NCBI GenBank assembly: GCA_048013815.1
Contig: CM106585.1
Coordinates: 1,426,001-1,490,000, forward strand
Direction of reading: 5' to 3'
DNA: 64,000 nucleotides
Source: Setoptus koraiensis
Lineage: Eukaryota; Arthropoda
Under the pieces are notes generated by a model that was not told the DNA's origin, did no database searches, and worked only from the letters and a program-made list of their open reading frames with translations. Position 1 is the stretch's first letter; every line of letters starts with the position of its first letter. The position numbers were made by a program, and so were the translations under genes. Positions 1 through 10,339 of the stretch are shown piece by piece.

Positions 1-511
1 AACAAATATTAGAAATATGGGGTGCGCGAACGAGATGAATAAATCACCGAAGACTACTTACCAGACAATTGTACTTTCGAGAACCATCCTGTATATATTG
101 TCTGAGATGTTTAGAAATAGTAGTAATATTTAGACAAGATTATTGTAATCACTATTACACACGACGTTTTCTTCTTGAAGTCTGTTTTTTGTTCTCAAAA
201 CATCTGTTCCAATTTTATTTTTATCAAGTACATTTTTGATTACATTAGGAACGCTTTAAATGCGACAATGGAGCGCGAAACTCGAAAAATCGTGAATATC
301 CAGCTCAAGTAAATATTCATGAATATTTACATCATTGCACTTGAAATTAAATAATATATACAAATGAAGATTATTGAATACAGTACAGTATAAGATTTAT
401 GATGTTATACAAGCGAATATTTATCAGTGTACCGATATAGGCATATGATAGCTACTCTTTTAAAGTTGCTCATAAAGATATTTATGCAACATATGTTGTT
501 GGTACTTTATA
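1..511. other. 3' flank of the PACS gene, no further gene seen
   Basis: AT-rich sequence downstream of the minus-strand PACS reading frame. The only useful signal is TTTATT at about 214-219, which reads AATAAA on the minus strand and could be the PACS polyadenylation signal some 295 bases after the stop. I found no continuation of the PACS protein here on the minus strand. Confidence 0.4.
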
Positions 512-1927
512 TTAAATCTTGTTCAATGTAGTAGAAGAGAAGAATGGTCTCAGGCTAGGCTTTGGTGTAGATGAGACACTCATTTCGTCCCATTCTGGCT
601 CTGATTCAGATGAAGACGATCTAGATCTGTCAACATCCAGATCGTCCTCCTCCAGGAGTTCTTCGATTGCCAGAGATCCTTGGCCAGATGCTGCTGCTTG
701 CATCAGTTCCTGTTCCAAAGCTGCTTCATACTGTTCATTATCAAATCCATCCGAATCTGTTCGAAACTTCTTGACCAAAGCAATAATCTTTTGCTTAAAG
801 TTCTTTTGATGTGAGGCTCCTCCAGCAGTGCCACTAGCGCTAGCTTGTCCTACAACATGTTCCGATCTCTCACGATCGTTTATAGCTGCTCGAGCTTCTA
901 AAGAACTCCTCCCAGCCTTTGCTGCCTGTCTACCAATAGGCATCTCACTATCACTTCCTTCCTCATTTGAGCTGAAATCATCGGTATCAACGTCTCCGCC
1001 AACTGATCTATCCCCCACGAAGCGCATATTTCTACTAATACTGTCTTGATCAATAGGTTGACATTTCAACGATGACATAATTATTCGTGCCACAACTTCG
1101 TTTTTATTGTGTGAACCTTTCATTTCACAAACTAGATCTAACTCTTTATCCATTTTTTGTCTCCGTTGCATCACCTCTGCCATATTTATCACACCAACTG
1201 CCAAAGTCTTGAAGCCAAGTATTTTTCTGCTTTTATACCTTTTTCTTCTCTGTAACATTATTTGTAGAAAGTTAACATTCTTCTTTAAAAAATGCGGATA
1301 TTGCAAGGAAAAAGTTAGATCTATCTCAATAGCCAAAACTGGAGTTGGTGCATTCGATGTTGGATTTATTTGATGCGTAACCAAGGATGATTGATAAATA
1401 GGTGTAGCGGCTACTGTCGAGGTGGATATGTGACTCGATGATGTGGTCGAAGATGCTGTTAAGGAATTTGAGCCAGCATTGGATGAGATCGCTAGTGATT
1501 GTTGATTAGCGGGTACATTTGATCTTGCCTCTGTTTTCCCTGAAGATGTTAAAGCACCTCCTGTATTACCACTACTCGCACCAGAGCTCGTTCCACCAGC
1601 TACTGAACTCAGGTTACTCGCCTGGTTTTGTTGTTGCTTGGACGACAAACATGCCTGTTGGTGATGTCCAATTATTATAAATTCATTGGATCTTATTGTT
1701 CTTTTTGATCCTTGAATCTTCAAAGCAATCATGGCAGTCTTTAAATCTGAGCCCAACGATTTGAATAGCAGTATCCGATTGATAGTTATAGTACATAGTC
1801 TAGGAATACAGTTCGATGGTGTTTTGTCTATGCCCCAAGCTGCAAATAATTTCATCGGCATAGGTCTTGATGTGCCCGACATCACTTGGTTTGAAGTGCT
1901 CGGGTCTTGAGTCGAGGATAGATTCAT
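512..1927 (-). CDS. PACS: PACS-type (phosphofurin acidic cluster sorting) adaptor, N-terminal half only
   Basis: Single-exon reading frame of 471 residues starting at a true ATG. Residues 25-85 and 198-270 match the furin-binding region of PACS1/PACS2: PMKLFAAW near the start, then PRLCTITINRILLFK, LTFSLQYPHFLK, LQIMLQRRKRYKSRKILGFK and VINMAEVMQ. In known PACS proteins this region binds acidic-cluster motifs on cargo such as furin and links them to AP-1 or COPI for trans-Golgi and endosomal sorting. Later come an acidic middle region, NFKQKIIALVKKF near 380, and STPKPSLRPFF near 453-463, both conserved in the family. Two oddities are visible. A Ser/Thr/Gln/Asn-rich insertion of about 110 residues (90-198) splits the furin-binding region. 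The frame also stops nine residues after the TPKP motif, so the large C-terminal PACS domain is absent. No GT donor is seen between that motif and the stop. Divergent from NDUFS3, with 479 bp between start codons. Confidence 0.85.
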   Translation of the reverse strand: MNLSSTQDPSTSNQVMSGTSRPMPMKLFAAWGIDKTPSNCIPRLCTITINRILLFKSLGSDLKTAMIALKIQGSKRTIRSNEFIIIGHHQQACLSSKQQQNQASNLSSVAGGTSSGASSGNTGGALTSSGKTEARSNVPANQQSLAISSNAGSNSLTASSTTSSSHISTSTVAATPIYQSSLVTHQINPTSNAPTPVLAIEIDLTFSLQYPHFLKKNVNFLQIMLQRRKRYKSRKILGFKTLAVGVINMAEVMQRRQKMDKELDLVCEMKGSHNKNEVVARIIMSSLKCQPIDQDSISRNMRFVGDRSVGGDVDTDDFSSNEEGSDSEMPIGRQAAKAGRSSLEARAAINDRERSEHVVGQASASGTAGGASHQKNFKQKIIALVKKFRTDSDGFDNEQYEAALEQELMQAAASGQGSLAIEELLEEDDLDVDRSRSSSSESEPEWDEMSVSSTPKPSLRPFFSSTTLNKI

Positions 1928-2406
1928 AGTTGTCGGATGCGTTGATTATACCGTGATTACGATAATAATATTGATCTTGATTGTATCAAATACGGTCATT
2001 GAGTTGAATTGTGTTCTAATGATAAACAATAATAGTAAACAACATCATGAAGACATGGAGCTCATGTCAATATTATTTTAAGTATTGTATTGTCTTACAC
2101 AATGTAATATCAGAAAACATATTTACATTTATTCTTTTCTTCACATGATGTTAGCACGAACAATTCATTTTATTTCGAACGCTAGGTGGCGATGTTTACC
2201 CTCACACTCACCTGACTCGACTGATGGTAACATATTGGTCACAAAACGTACTATTCGTGTCTACTCATGTGTTTCCCAACAATGAGATTAACATATAGAT
2301 GTATTTATTATTGAGATTATTGGCCCATCTTTCCAAACTATCCTCTGTATTCGATATCATCACTACATTATTCTAGGCATATAATACACGTTAGCTATCA
2401 TCGACC
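1928..2406. promoter_or_regulatory. Divergent intergenic region between PACS and NDUFS3
   Basis: The 479 bp between two oppositely oriented start codons probably carry both promoters and 5' UTRs. This is inferred from layout only. The stretch is AT-rich, with no clear TATA box at a defensible position. Confidence 0.4.
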
Positions 2407-3120
2407 ATGTTTCGAAGCGCCCTTGGACTAGGTCTCAAACTTAAAACACCTACTCATAATATCATTAGAGGATATCAAGCTGCACCTGTTTCACTTCAGT
2501 ATAGTAAGGAGGAACGTAGGGCTAAGTTGGAGGAAATAAGTCAATATACTGCGGAATGCCTTCCGAAATATTTTCAGAAAGCAACAATAAGCTTTCAGGA
2601 TGAATTAGACATCATGATAGCCCCAGAAGGAGTTGTCCCCGTGCTTCACTTTCTTAAAAGTCATCAGAAGTACCAATTCAGAAACATTATCGATATAGCT
2701 GGAGTTGATGTTCCTACTCGGAAATATAGATTCGAGATCGTCTATATTCTCCTATCTTTACACATCAATGCCCGTTTAAAGGTCAGAACCTACACAGATG
2801 AAGTGACCCCAATAGAGTCAGCTACAAGCGTATTCAAGGGAGCAGATTGGTATGAAAGAGAAATATGGGATATGTTCGGAGTAGGCTTCTCCAATCACCC
2901 TGATCTTAGAAGGATTCTTACAGATTACGGTTTCGAAGGCCACCCATTCAGGAAAGATTTTCCACTCTCTGGTTATGAAGATGTTCGATTCGATGATGCA
3001 GAACAAAGAATTGTATACGAGCCTCTTGAATTAAATCAGGAGTTTAGAAAATTCGAGCTTGCACCTTCCTGGGAGCAGTTCCCAGCGAAGAATGATGTTG
3101 ATGACGCAACTAAAAAGTAA
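2407..3120 (+). CDS. NDUFS3: NADH dehydrogenase [ubiquinone] iron-sulfur protein 3, mitochondrial (complex I 30 kDa subunit)
   Basis: Intronless frame of 237 residues, slightly shorter than the usual 260 or so because the N-terminus is short. It is a core subunit of the peripheral arm of respiratory complex I, placed by family knowledge in the mitochondrial matrix arm near the quinone-binding site; the subunit itself carries no Fe-S cluster. The first 25 or so residues are basic and Ser/Thr-containing without acids, as expected for a mitochondrial presequence. The 30 kDa subunit domain spans roughly 65-200. Its signature lies at 150-186: [10 protein letters not shown], then [24 protein letters not shown]. 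The C-terminal [22 protein letters not shown] is also typical. AATAAA lies at 3156-3161, about 36 bases past the stop. The gene is divergent from PACS and convergent with the RhoGAP gene. Confidence 0.97.
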   Translation: MFRSALGLGLKLKTPTHNIIRGYQAAPVSLQYSKEERRAKLEEISQYTAECLPKYFQKATISFQDELDIMIAPEGVVPVLHFLKSHQKYQFRNIIDIAGVDVPTRKYRFEIVYILLSLHINARLKVRTYTDEVTPIESATSVFKGADWYEREIWDMFGVGFSNHPDLRRILTDYGFEGHPFRKDFPLSGYEDVRFDDAEQRIVYEPLELNQEFRKFELAPSWEQFPAKNDVDDATKK

Positions 3121-3673
3121 AAATTTTCGTTAACTTAGTGAGCAGAGATAAACCCAATAAAAAAGTACAAATGTCTTGTCGAAGAATTGGCGGATACAAT
3201 AAGCTAGTCATGGAAAGTAAGATTTCCAACCTGACACCAAACACTCAGCCAAGTCCTCTTCTTGCGGTTTAACTAAGTGAATTTCCGAATGATCGACAGA
3301 CGCCTTGTTGATTATAAGACCCTCTAGGCTTGATTCTATAAATTTATTAAACACTGATCATAGCCTTGGAAATGTTGCATGATGGATGAAATTTCTTTCA
3401 TCTTCGGTCGAAACATTCATTGTGTATGCTCTTCCAATATCTTCTTATTCAGTAAGACCATACACTTTCAACTAATCTGCGTATTCTTCTTCTGCTCTAA
3501 ATGGCTTATCTTCATATACAAGACCCTTTTATATAAGATCCGGCACTTCAACAGCCGATCGAGGAGCCTATGAACACGATAAGTGTAAATAAGTAGGATA
3601 ATATAAGATAAGTTACATTTTTGTTAACTTGTTCTAACGATATAATTTGTGTGAAAAATATCCAACATTATAA
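3121..3673. other. Convergent 3' region between NDUFS3 and the RhoGAP gene
   Basis: No gene recognised. A plus-strand AATAAA at 3156-3161 serves NDUFS3. A minus-strand AATAAA (TTTATT at 3343-3348) lies about 330 bases past the RhoGAP stop and is the best candidate for that gene. Confidence 0.5.
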
Positions 3674-5269
3674 TTAGAGTGAGGAAAATGTTACTGGCCT
3701 ACACTGATTTGCTATCGCCGTTCTATTCGTCACGGAACTGGGAGAATCCATTGGAGATGATGAAATTACTTGAAGTATTTGATTTAGTTGCTCTTGTTGT
3801 CTCTCTAAATTTAGTTGTAACTTTAGCTGCAACTCTAATTGTTGTTGTTCATTTCTTTGGCGTTGGGAATGATTGGTATTAGTATCCATATTAAGGAGTT
3901 TCTGATGTTGCAATTGATGTGGATTTAAAAACCATTCACTACGTGTTTTCATCCGTTCAGCTTGCCTCTCATGCACTTTAGGTAAAAAAGTTAATGATTT
4001 TGTGCTTTCCGCGTATTGATTAGCCTCTCGCAATTCATGGAACATATCAGATGATGAATCTTCACCTTCAGCATTCTGCGAGCTTTGGCGTGCCTTTGTC
4101 AGAAGGGTTGGCCGTCGTATTGCCGACAGAACTAAAGGCTCACCCTCACGAACATTTTGACTATCAACTAATATTAAGGAATGGCGACCTGCGAACGGTT
4201 CTAAATCGGTTTTGCTATCTGCAATAACATCATTAGCAACAGTTCCCGATGTGGTCGATCTGGAGGGTGTCTTGTTGATAAAATTCGTTCTAGAACTATT
4301 CTCCAGAGAGGGCCCGTCTATAATAGCATTCTCAATCGCAGATCCAATGCTTGGAGATGGGGATGTTGTCGAATTGTCTTTGTCTATATTTCTTGATCTA
4401 CTATTGGATGATGATTTTGTTGGTGGCAAATGCTGTTTCCATTTATATGGCGAGGAATAACATTGCTGCTGTTTATACAACTGCTGCAATCTTGCTGTTG
4501 TTAAGGCAGAAGTCAAAGTAGGACTCCAATGAATATAGCGATTTTCTATCTTGAGTACACGACCACTTATCCTTGCATAATAGAAATAATTTTCTCTTCC
4601 AAATAGATCTGAAGAACCAAAGTGATCAATTAAGAATTTTGTTATTTGTGTCGCTTTCTTATATCTCTGTACGTCTACCATTTTAGCAATTTCTGACCCA
4701 TCTTGAACGCAAGTCCGAAAGAATGATGGCGCAACTGAGACCCCGAGCGCCTCACTAGTCATGCCAGTGTTAACGCGTTCGCTTGTTGTTGCAATAGCTT
4801 TGAATGTTCCAAATAATAACACTAATAGATGTTGTGTGACATCAGGTAGGGATAGAATCAGTTGATTGATCTTATGTAATCTTGTTTCAACAATTTGATT
4901 ATTATCATCGACAACAATGTCGAAAAGGCTCTTTTCGCATTCAGAACCAAACAATCCATTAGGTAATTTTCTCAAGAATTTCTTTAATACAGATGCTATT
5001 GTATGTACACTGAAGTTTTCAATATTAACCAAATGACCAGTTTGAAGAAAATGTATCAATTTCTTCATATTGCCCTGATGCCCAGGCGCCCTAAAGACAT
5101 CTTTCTTGTAAGGGGCTTGCTTGTTTAATTTTAGTATTAATATAAGTAACGGTGCTGGTATGTCATCATGTGTTCCACAAATTTGGTCAAGATCAACACC
5201 AAATCTGACTCTCTCAATAGTATAATTGCATCCTTGCCTATTGAATATACTAGGAATTATCCTATCCAT
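3674..5269 (-). CDS. RhoGAP-domain protein with Gln-rich C-terminus
   Basis: Intronless 531-residue frame from an ATG at 5269. Residues 20-225 form a RhoGAP domain, which speeds GTP hydrolysis by Rho-family GTPases. VFGV-like FGVDLDQICG opens it. The DVFRAPG motif places the arginine finger at Arg60, and FSVHTIASVLKKFLRKLP matches the family's helix with the conserved lysine and LP pair. The segment MTSEALGVSVAPSFF sits where most RhoGAPs have M-x-x-x-N-L-A-x-x-x-x-P, so the usual Asn is Ala here. After the domain, residues 225-430 are Ser/Thr-rich and probably disordered. Residues about 470-510 are a Gln/Leu-rich stretch that could form a coiled coil. I could not assign it to a named RhoGAP subfamily. 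The start lies 266 bases from the tRNA-Leu on the other strand. Confidence 0.85.
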   Translation of the reverse strand: MDRIIPSIFNRQGCNYTIERVRFGVDLDQICGTHDDIPAPLLILILKLNKQAPYKKDVFRAPGHQGNMKKLIHFLQTGHLVNIENFSVHTIASVLKKFLRKLPNGLFGSECEKSLFDIVVDDNNQIVETRLHKINQLILSLPDVTQHLLVLLFGTFKAIATTSERVNTGMTSEALGVSVAPSFFRTCVQDGSEIAKMVDVQRYKKATQITKFLIDHFGSSDLFGRENYFYYARISGRVLKIENRYIHWSPTLTSALTTARLQQLYKQQQCYSSPYKWKQHLPPTKSSSNSRSRNIDKDNSTTSPSPSIGSAIENAIIDGPSLENSSRTNFINKTPSRSTTSGTVANDVIADSKTDLEPFAGRHSLILVDSQNVREGEPLVLSAIRRPTLLTKARQSSQNAEGEDSSSDMFHELREANQYAESTKSLTFLPKVHERQAERMKTRSEWFLNPHQLQHQKLLNMDTNTNHSQRQRNEQQQLELQLKLQLNLERQQEQLNQILQVISSSPMDSPSSVTNRTAIANQCRPVTFSSL

Positions 5270-5535
5270 GTTATCACTTATATGTGTTGTAAAAGGATAT
5301 TTTGAAAAAATATAGATATATATTTATATATGTGATAATATGTATTATGGATAATTGAGAGTATTATTACTAATAACAATGAAAATATTTCTGGAAGATT
5401 AGGGTGGTCCAAGCAACCAAGGACGTTTCTACTGCACACTGTCTATTATTGATGTTATTATGAATTCATGAATCTTGCTCTATTTTGAACATGAGCAATA
5501 GTGATTTCAAGAATAGCAGGACTAATAGTCATCAA
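5270..5535. promoter_or_regulatory. Upstream region of the RhoGAP gene
   Basis: Very AT-rich 266 bp between the RhoGAP start (minus) and the tRNA-Leu (plus). It presumably carries the RhoGAP promoter. No motif can be defended. Confidence 0.3.
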
Positions 5536-5619
5536 GTCAGGATGGCCGAGTGGTCCAAGGCGCTGCGTTTAGGTCGCAGTCTCCGTAAGGAGGCGTGGGT
5601 TCGAACCCCACTTCTGACA
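5536..5619 (+). tRNA. tRNA-Leu: tRNA-Leu (anticodon UAG)
   Basis: An 84-nt type II tRNA. The acceptor stem GTCAGGA pairs with TTCTGAC, with one G-T pair, followed by discriminator A at 5619. The A box is TGGCCGAGTGG and the B box is GGTTCGAACCCC. The anticodon stem CTGCG/CGCAG encloses loop TTTAGGT, giving anticodon TAG (UAG), which reads CUA leucine codons. The long variable arm (CTCCGTAAGGAG hairpin) is typical of Leu and Ser tRNAs. No intron. Confidence 0.96.
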
Positions 5620-5624
5620 AATTC

Positions 5625-5630
5625 TTTTTT
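5625..5630 (+). terminator. RNA polymerase III terminator of tRNA-Leu
   Basis: A run of six T residues five bases after the tRNA 3' end, the standard pol III stop signal. Confidence 0.85.
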
Positions 5631-6120
5631 CTGAATTTTATTTTGCAGCACACTAACTCCATTGCTAAACAAGCAATCATTCTTCTGATCTCCATTACTG
5701 CGCCACAATCTAACGCAAATTTTGTGCTTGTCTATGCTTCATACTGCATTTCCATTGGCTGTCTTGCGCAAGAATACATTACGCCTTAGGAGGCGCAGTA
5801 AGCTACGCCCTTTGTTAGTTGTGCTAGTGAACAGTTACATCACCATTACATTCTGTGCGCAACTGTGCCTTTCCTGCGATCATAACGCCTCTGGCGGATC
5901 TTTTCCAAACCAATAACCATCTGTAAACGGCCACCGTGGATGTTTTCGGTGATGTTTTTGTTGTTTTGTTACCTAACTAACAATTACCTGTTCGTAGATG
6001 TTTTTCATTTATTTGGCAAATATACACTACTCATCTATATTTATTTTCAACCCTTTACTGCACACATGCCAGCTAGATTGCTCGATATTTAAATGATCGT
6101 CTCCATTCTCAAATCTAGTC
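5631..6120. promoter_or_regulatory. Upstream region of ALG5
   Basis: About 490 bp between the tRNA and the ALG5 start. It presumably holds the ALG5 promoter. The short open frames at 5595-5916 show no family resemblance and were not called. Confidence 0.35.
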
Positions 6121-7170
6121 ATGTCACTAATACTTTCCACGGCGATAATACTTGTGCCTGTCATTGTTTTTACATTGAAAATCGTGGTCAATATCATTAG
6201 AGATAGCCGAAGTCAAAGAAATCTTGTCTATAATAGCAAGCAGGAGCGCTCTTATTATGACCCCGTCAATAAAGACATGCAATCATTTCCAACAGCAATG
6301 CACCACAATTGTCCCGAGCCAGACCTCGCCAGGAATAAAGAAAGAGTTGATCTGTCCATTATTGTGCCCGCTTACAATGAAGAATATCGCCTTCCCAACA
6401 TGTTAGATCAAGCAATACAATTTCTTGAAGATAGATGTAAAACTAAAACTGTCCCAGATCTCTATAGCAAAGATTTTACATATGAAATAATCATTGTTGA
6501 TGATGGAAGTACAGATGACACATCAAAGGTTGGCCTCAAATACTCAAGTCAGTGGGGTACTAACAAAGTTCGAGTGCTGAGCCTCGAACGCAATAGAGGT
6601 AAAGGTGGAGCTGTTAGATTTGGTGTACTCGCCTCGAGAGGTAGATATATCCTGTTTGCTGATGCAGATGGAGCTAGTGAGTTTAAGGAAATACAAAAAT
6701 TAGAGAGGTTTGTATTGGATGTCCTAAAGAATAATCAAGTCACAAAATTATCTATAGCAATTGGATCACGCGCCCATTTGGAAAAGAACGCCATCGCTGA
6801 GAGGTCCCTGTTTCGCACAATTCTTATGAAAGGTTTCCATCTATTAGTGTGGTCAACTTGCGTCAGATCAGTGCGAGATACTCAATGTGGATTTAAGCTG
6901 TTTAATAGGCCTGCTGCCAAAATTTTATTCAATACTTATCACAACGAGAGCTGGGCGTTCGATGTCGAGTTGCTGTATTTGGCCGAACAGATCGGTTGTG
7001 AAATAGGCGAGTTATCAATAAATTGGAATGAAATAGGTGGTTCCAAGATAGTTCCTGTATTCAGCTGGTTGAGGATGGGCATTGATGTCGTTTGTATAGC
7101 CTTTTACTATTTTACAGGATTCTACAAAGTTCCAAATGACAATCAAATCAGACAGGAGGTAGGCACCTGA
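6121..7170 (+). CDS. ALG5: Dolichyl-phosphate beta-glucosyltransferase
   Basis: Intronless 349-residue frame, close to the usual family length. It transfers glucose from UDP-glucose to dolichyl phosphate on the cytosolic face of the ER. The product, Dol-P-Glc, is the donor for the final glucosylation steps of the N-glycan precursor. Residues 3-24 form an N-terminal membrane anchor. A GT2 (GT-A fold) domain spans about 77-310: LSIIVPAYNEE at 78-88, IIVDDGSTDDT at 124-134, ERNRGKGGAVR at 156-166, the metal-binding DADGAS at 181-186, and RDTQCGFKLFNR at 252-263. The run WAFDVELLYLAE near 278 is also characteristic. AATAAA lies at 7188-7193, only 18 bases past the stop. Confidence 0.97.
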   Translation: MSLILSTAIILVPVIVFTLKIVVNIIRDSRSQRNLVYNSKQERSYYDPVNKDMQSFPTAMHHNCPEPDLARNKERVDLSIIVPAYNEEYRLPNMLDQAIQFLEDRCKTKTVPDLYSKDFTYEIIIVDDGSTDDTSKVGLKYSSQWGTNKVRVLSLERNRGKGGAVRFGVLASRGRYILFADADGASEFKEIQKLERFVLDVLKNNQVTKLSIAIGSRAHLEKNAIAERSLFRTILMKGFHLLVWSTCVRSVRDTQCGFKLFNRPAAKILFNTYHNESWAFDVELLYLAEQIGCEIGELSINWNEIGGSKIVPVFSWLRMGIDVVCIAFYYFTGFYKVPNDNQIRQEVGT

Positions 7171-10100
7171 TTTTTTGTTTCACAATCAATAAATATAACT
7201 TGCGAGTTCAACATAATCAACCGCCGTATCAGATAAATAAACCGGACCTATCTACCTAAATTCATGATGGGTGTGAAGTGAGAGTTTTTTTTCTTGCATT
7301 ATTTGTTTTACCTTGTCGGAGGGGGCAGGGGGACCTGGTTCAAGAGATCGAGCGACGTTAGTGTCATGAGATTGTGACACGTTCTAAAAGTTCTAACTGA
7401 TTAGAATCGTCTAGTTGTACGTCTAGTCACAATTAAGATGCTGCAGATTAACTACAAAAAGACTAGCTGCAACACTTGCATCAGCGGTCTTCATATTTAT
7501 GATTTGGGTCAACCAAAGTTTATTTCAGAGACTGGTAGAGATCGCCAAGTGTGACATCAATGAATATAAACAGAATTTGCATTAGTAGTTGGTGTTTTAG
7601 TAAATGAATGTAACAAAAGCAAAAAGTTGAAAGTGAGGGAGTACGAGAGTCGACATTAGTGACAGATTGATGTGTCAGACAATACAAAACTGCACGATGC
7701 AAAATCGTATCTGGCCGATACTCATACCGACCAGTTGCGAGAGTCTCTGTGATAAAAATTGCACGGCAGCAACTGACCAGTTGATTTCGGCCAAGTGCAT
7801 TCAACTGTCAGCTCAAATGCCATCTCCTCTCACACAAAGTCGTCAACAGCTAATCGGTACGAGTATCGAGAGGTTGCTTGATTCTTTTTCTAACTCTCTC
7901 AAGCGTCGATATGTCAACCCTACCGATCGTCGCAGTGCAGTCGCTTTTTGCAAACTTTGTTAAATGACATAACGAATTGTTTTTTTTTTTTTATTCAATC
8001 ACCAACTTCTGAATGTGATAACAGTAGCATTCTCTCGATGTAAATCCGAGAGATTTAGACATTGGATGACGATTGTGTGATCTACTGGTCAACGAGTACT
8101 CTCACACTCTTACACAATGACCCCCCATTGTCTACCTTTTTAATTGTTGCTGAGCGCTTTTCTTGACGATTGCATTGTTCAAGCCTCTAATGAAGTGACG
8201 AACATCAACCCTTGCACAATCACGAGATACTTTTTGCTTATATTTATTGCAATACTCTGACAATGAGACGCTAGTTGGTCGGTCAGTCTGACTAATGAGT
8301 TGCTCTTCATCTGTTCAGTTGTATTGACTTGCAAGTTAATGTTTGTTTGTTGCTCATTGGTGCTATCTGCGTGCTTTTTCAGCTCCTACCTGACTCCCAC
8401 CATGCCATCTCTATAGAACTATGGGTTCATATCGAAACATTAAACAGTGGAAACTGTTGACCGGCAAGGAATTGAATTTAAAAATTTTGGTATACGTTTT
8501 GTCGAGGGTCTCGAGCTAGATCATTATATGCGAAAATTTTGCTCAGAATTTCTGCAAGGAATGAGTTTAAAATACGCGATACGAGCCCCGGAACATTATT
8601 GACTCAGCCTAAGAGTGCTGTGGGATATCTCAATACTGTAAAACCATGGTACTGTAGATTGATTAGTCGGTGCATGACCATTATCAATCAGAATGAACAG
8701 ATTCAAGTTTGCCAGAGCATATAAACCAAGGCTGATTTGCATAAAATATATCTCGCCTTATGTGCAGCGTTGATTCACGATGCCTCAAGCCAATCAAATA
8801 GGTTCACATGTGAATGGATCCCGTTGGATGCTCAACAGTGATCTATATAATTTCTTGCTGCAACACTCTCGTATTCTTTTTTCATTTTGACTCCATTTAT
8901 GTCGAGCTGCATAGTTTCTCTGAGTTTATGAGTGAAATATTGGAACGAATGCGTTCCTGCATCATCCTTTGTGGCATGTCATCAGCCAGGAAGAACTGTT
9001 CCTCGACCAACTTTTCAACATCTTCAGTTGATATTTGCTCCATGACGAGTTTCATTCAACCACAACTACTATTGAGGTCATTCCAATGATGATTGGGCAA
9101 GTACAAAAAGTATAAACACCATTCCAGACCCCTCATGTTACGTTTGTATTTTCTAGCAAACACATGATGCTAGATCAAACATCAAGAAAAAAAAAGTAGG
9201 AGGAACGATGATTTCTCAAACGCGCGAATCCACTCTAGCTAACTGTATTGGGTATCTGGACGAGTTAGCGGACCGAATTGGATTAAAACCGATACGAATT
9301 GCAACAATTATCATGATCAGCCAGCATGACTAGATGCCTATACTCAACCACAGATAGATGAGGAAAGATCTTACGGTTGTTACCTCAAAACGATTTAACT
9401 AAACGAATATACAGAGTCAATGGAGAAATGAGAAAGCAAATGGCAATATACGAAGAAAAATATCATATACGCTCGTTGTTTATTGCTCAATGATGGACAG
9501 CTTCATTTGGATTCTCTTATCCTTTTTAATTTTAAACAAAGCCGTCTTTCGCTCAATGAACCGCTATCATTCGATACTTGTGAGAATCGCAGACTAATTC
9601 AATAACTTGCCATTACAAATAGAGACCTCAACAAAACTTGAATACTTTTAATGCCTTACGATAGAAGATGCCAATGAACTCTGCAATGCTGTTAGATACC
9701 AAGACATGTGTCTGTTGGTTTTGTTAGAATAGTACTGTTCTCTAATGGTTTTTCCTGTCAGACCCTAGATGATGAAAAATTCAATTCGTCAAATGTATGG
9801 TATTAAAATAAGCGAGACAAATAATTGTTAGCTGTCAGTGATTTTCTTGATAATTATTGTTTTGATTGCATTTCGCTATTCGATGTCAGTGTTTTTATTG
9901 TTGCCATAACTGACTTGTGTCCATCCCCCTCTCATTGCTACCTAACAATGGGTATTGCAGAGACAGGAAATGGCGATTGTTATGCAAGAATCATTCTATC
10001 GTTAAGTATGACAAGCTATTTGTGCGACCGCTGGCCAAGCTAGGAAAGGTTGCCTTCATAATTTTTCTCAATTGATTGATAATTCTTGCAAACAACAGAT

Positions 10101-10339
10101 TAAATATTTCAATAAGATGATTCAAACAACAACAGATAAGATGTGCAATGAAATAATTGATATAAATAGATAGGACTAGTGAGTACAGTGACATCAGAAG
10201 AGACATCACAATCAAAGTTTACATGTTTCTCTTCATTCCAACTTATGGTAATTATTCAAATTAGGTTAACAGTGGACATTGAAGTTAAATAGTTAATAGT
10301 ATATTCAGATTACTAATTAAGTTACAGTTTTTAGTAAAC
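7171..10339. other. Gene-poor AT-rich region
   Basis: Apart from the ALG5 polyadenylation signal and a diverged repeat at about 7575-7790, I see no gene in these 3.2 kb. Short open frames on both strands lack family resemblance, splice structure or codon bias. A T run lies at 7980-7991 and an A run near 9186-9196. Confidence 0.5.
7575..7790 (+). repeat. Diverged dispersed repeat, copy 1 (inverted relative to copy 2)
   Basis: Aligning by eye with the reverse complement of 12710-12915 gives about 70-80 percent identity over some 200 bases. Shared blocks include GACATTAGTGACAGATTGAT (GACGTTAGTGACAGATTGAT in the other copy), a CCGATACTC...ACCGAC block, and CAGTTGATTTCGGCCAAG against CAGCTAATTTCGGCTTGG. 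A partial third piece in the opposite sense lies at about 7849-7880, so the left copy is locally hairpin-like. No coding capacity was recognised. It may be an old non-autonomous DNA element or a duplicated spacer. Confidence 0.6.

Noticed and set aside
5595-5916. Two overlapping 64-residue plus-strand frames between the tRNA and ALG5
   Set aside because: The first begins inside the tRNA gene; neither has protein family features.
8897-9055. Minus-strand 52-residue frame beginning MKLVMEQISTEDVEKLVEEQ, with a plausible protein-like composition
   Set aside because: It is flanked by stops on both sides, has no visible splice context, and matches no family I recognise. It could be a relic of a coding exon but cannot be supported.
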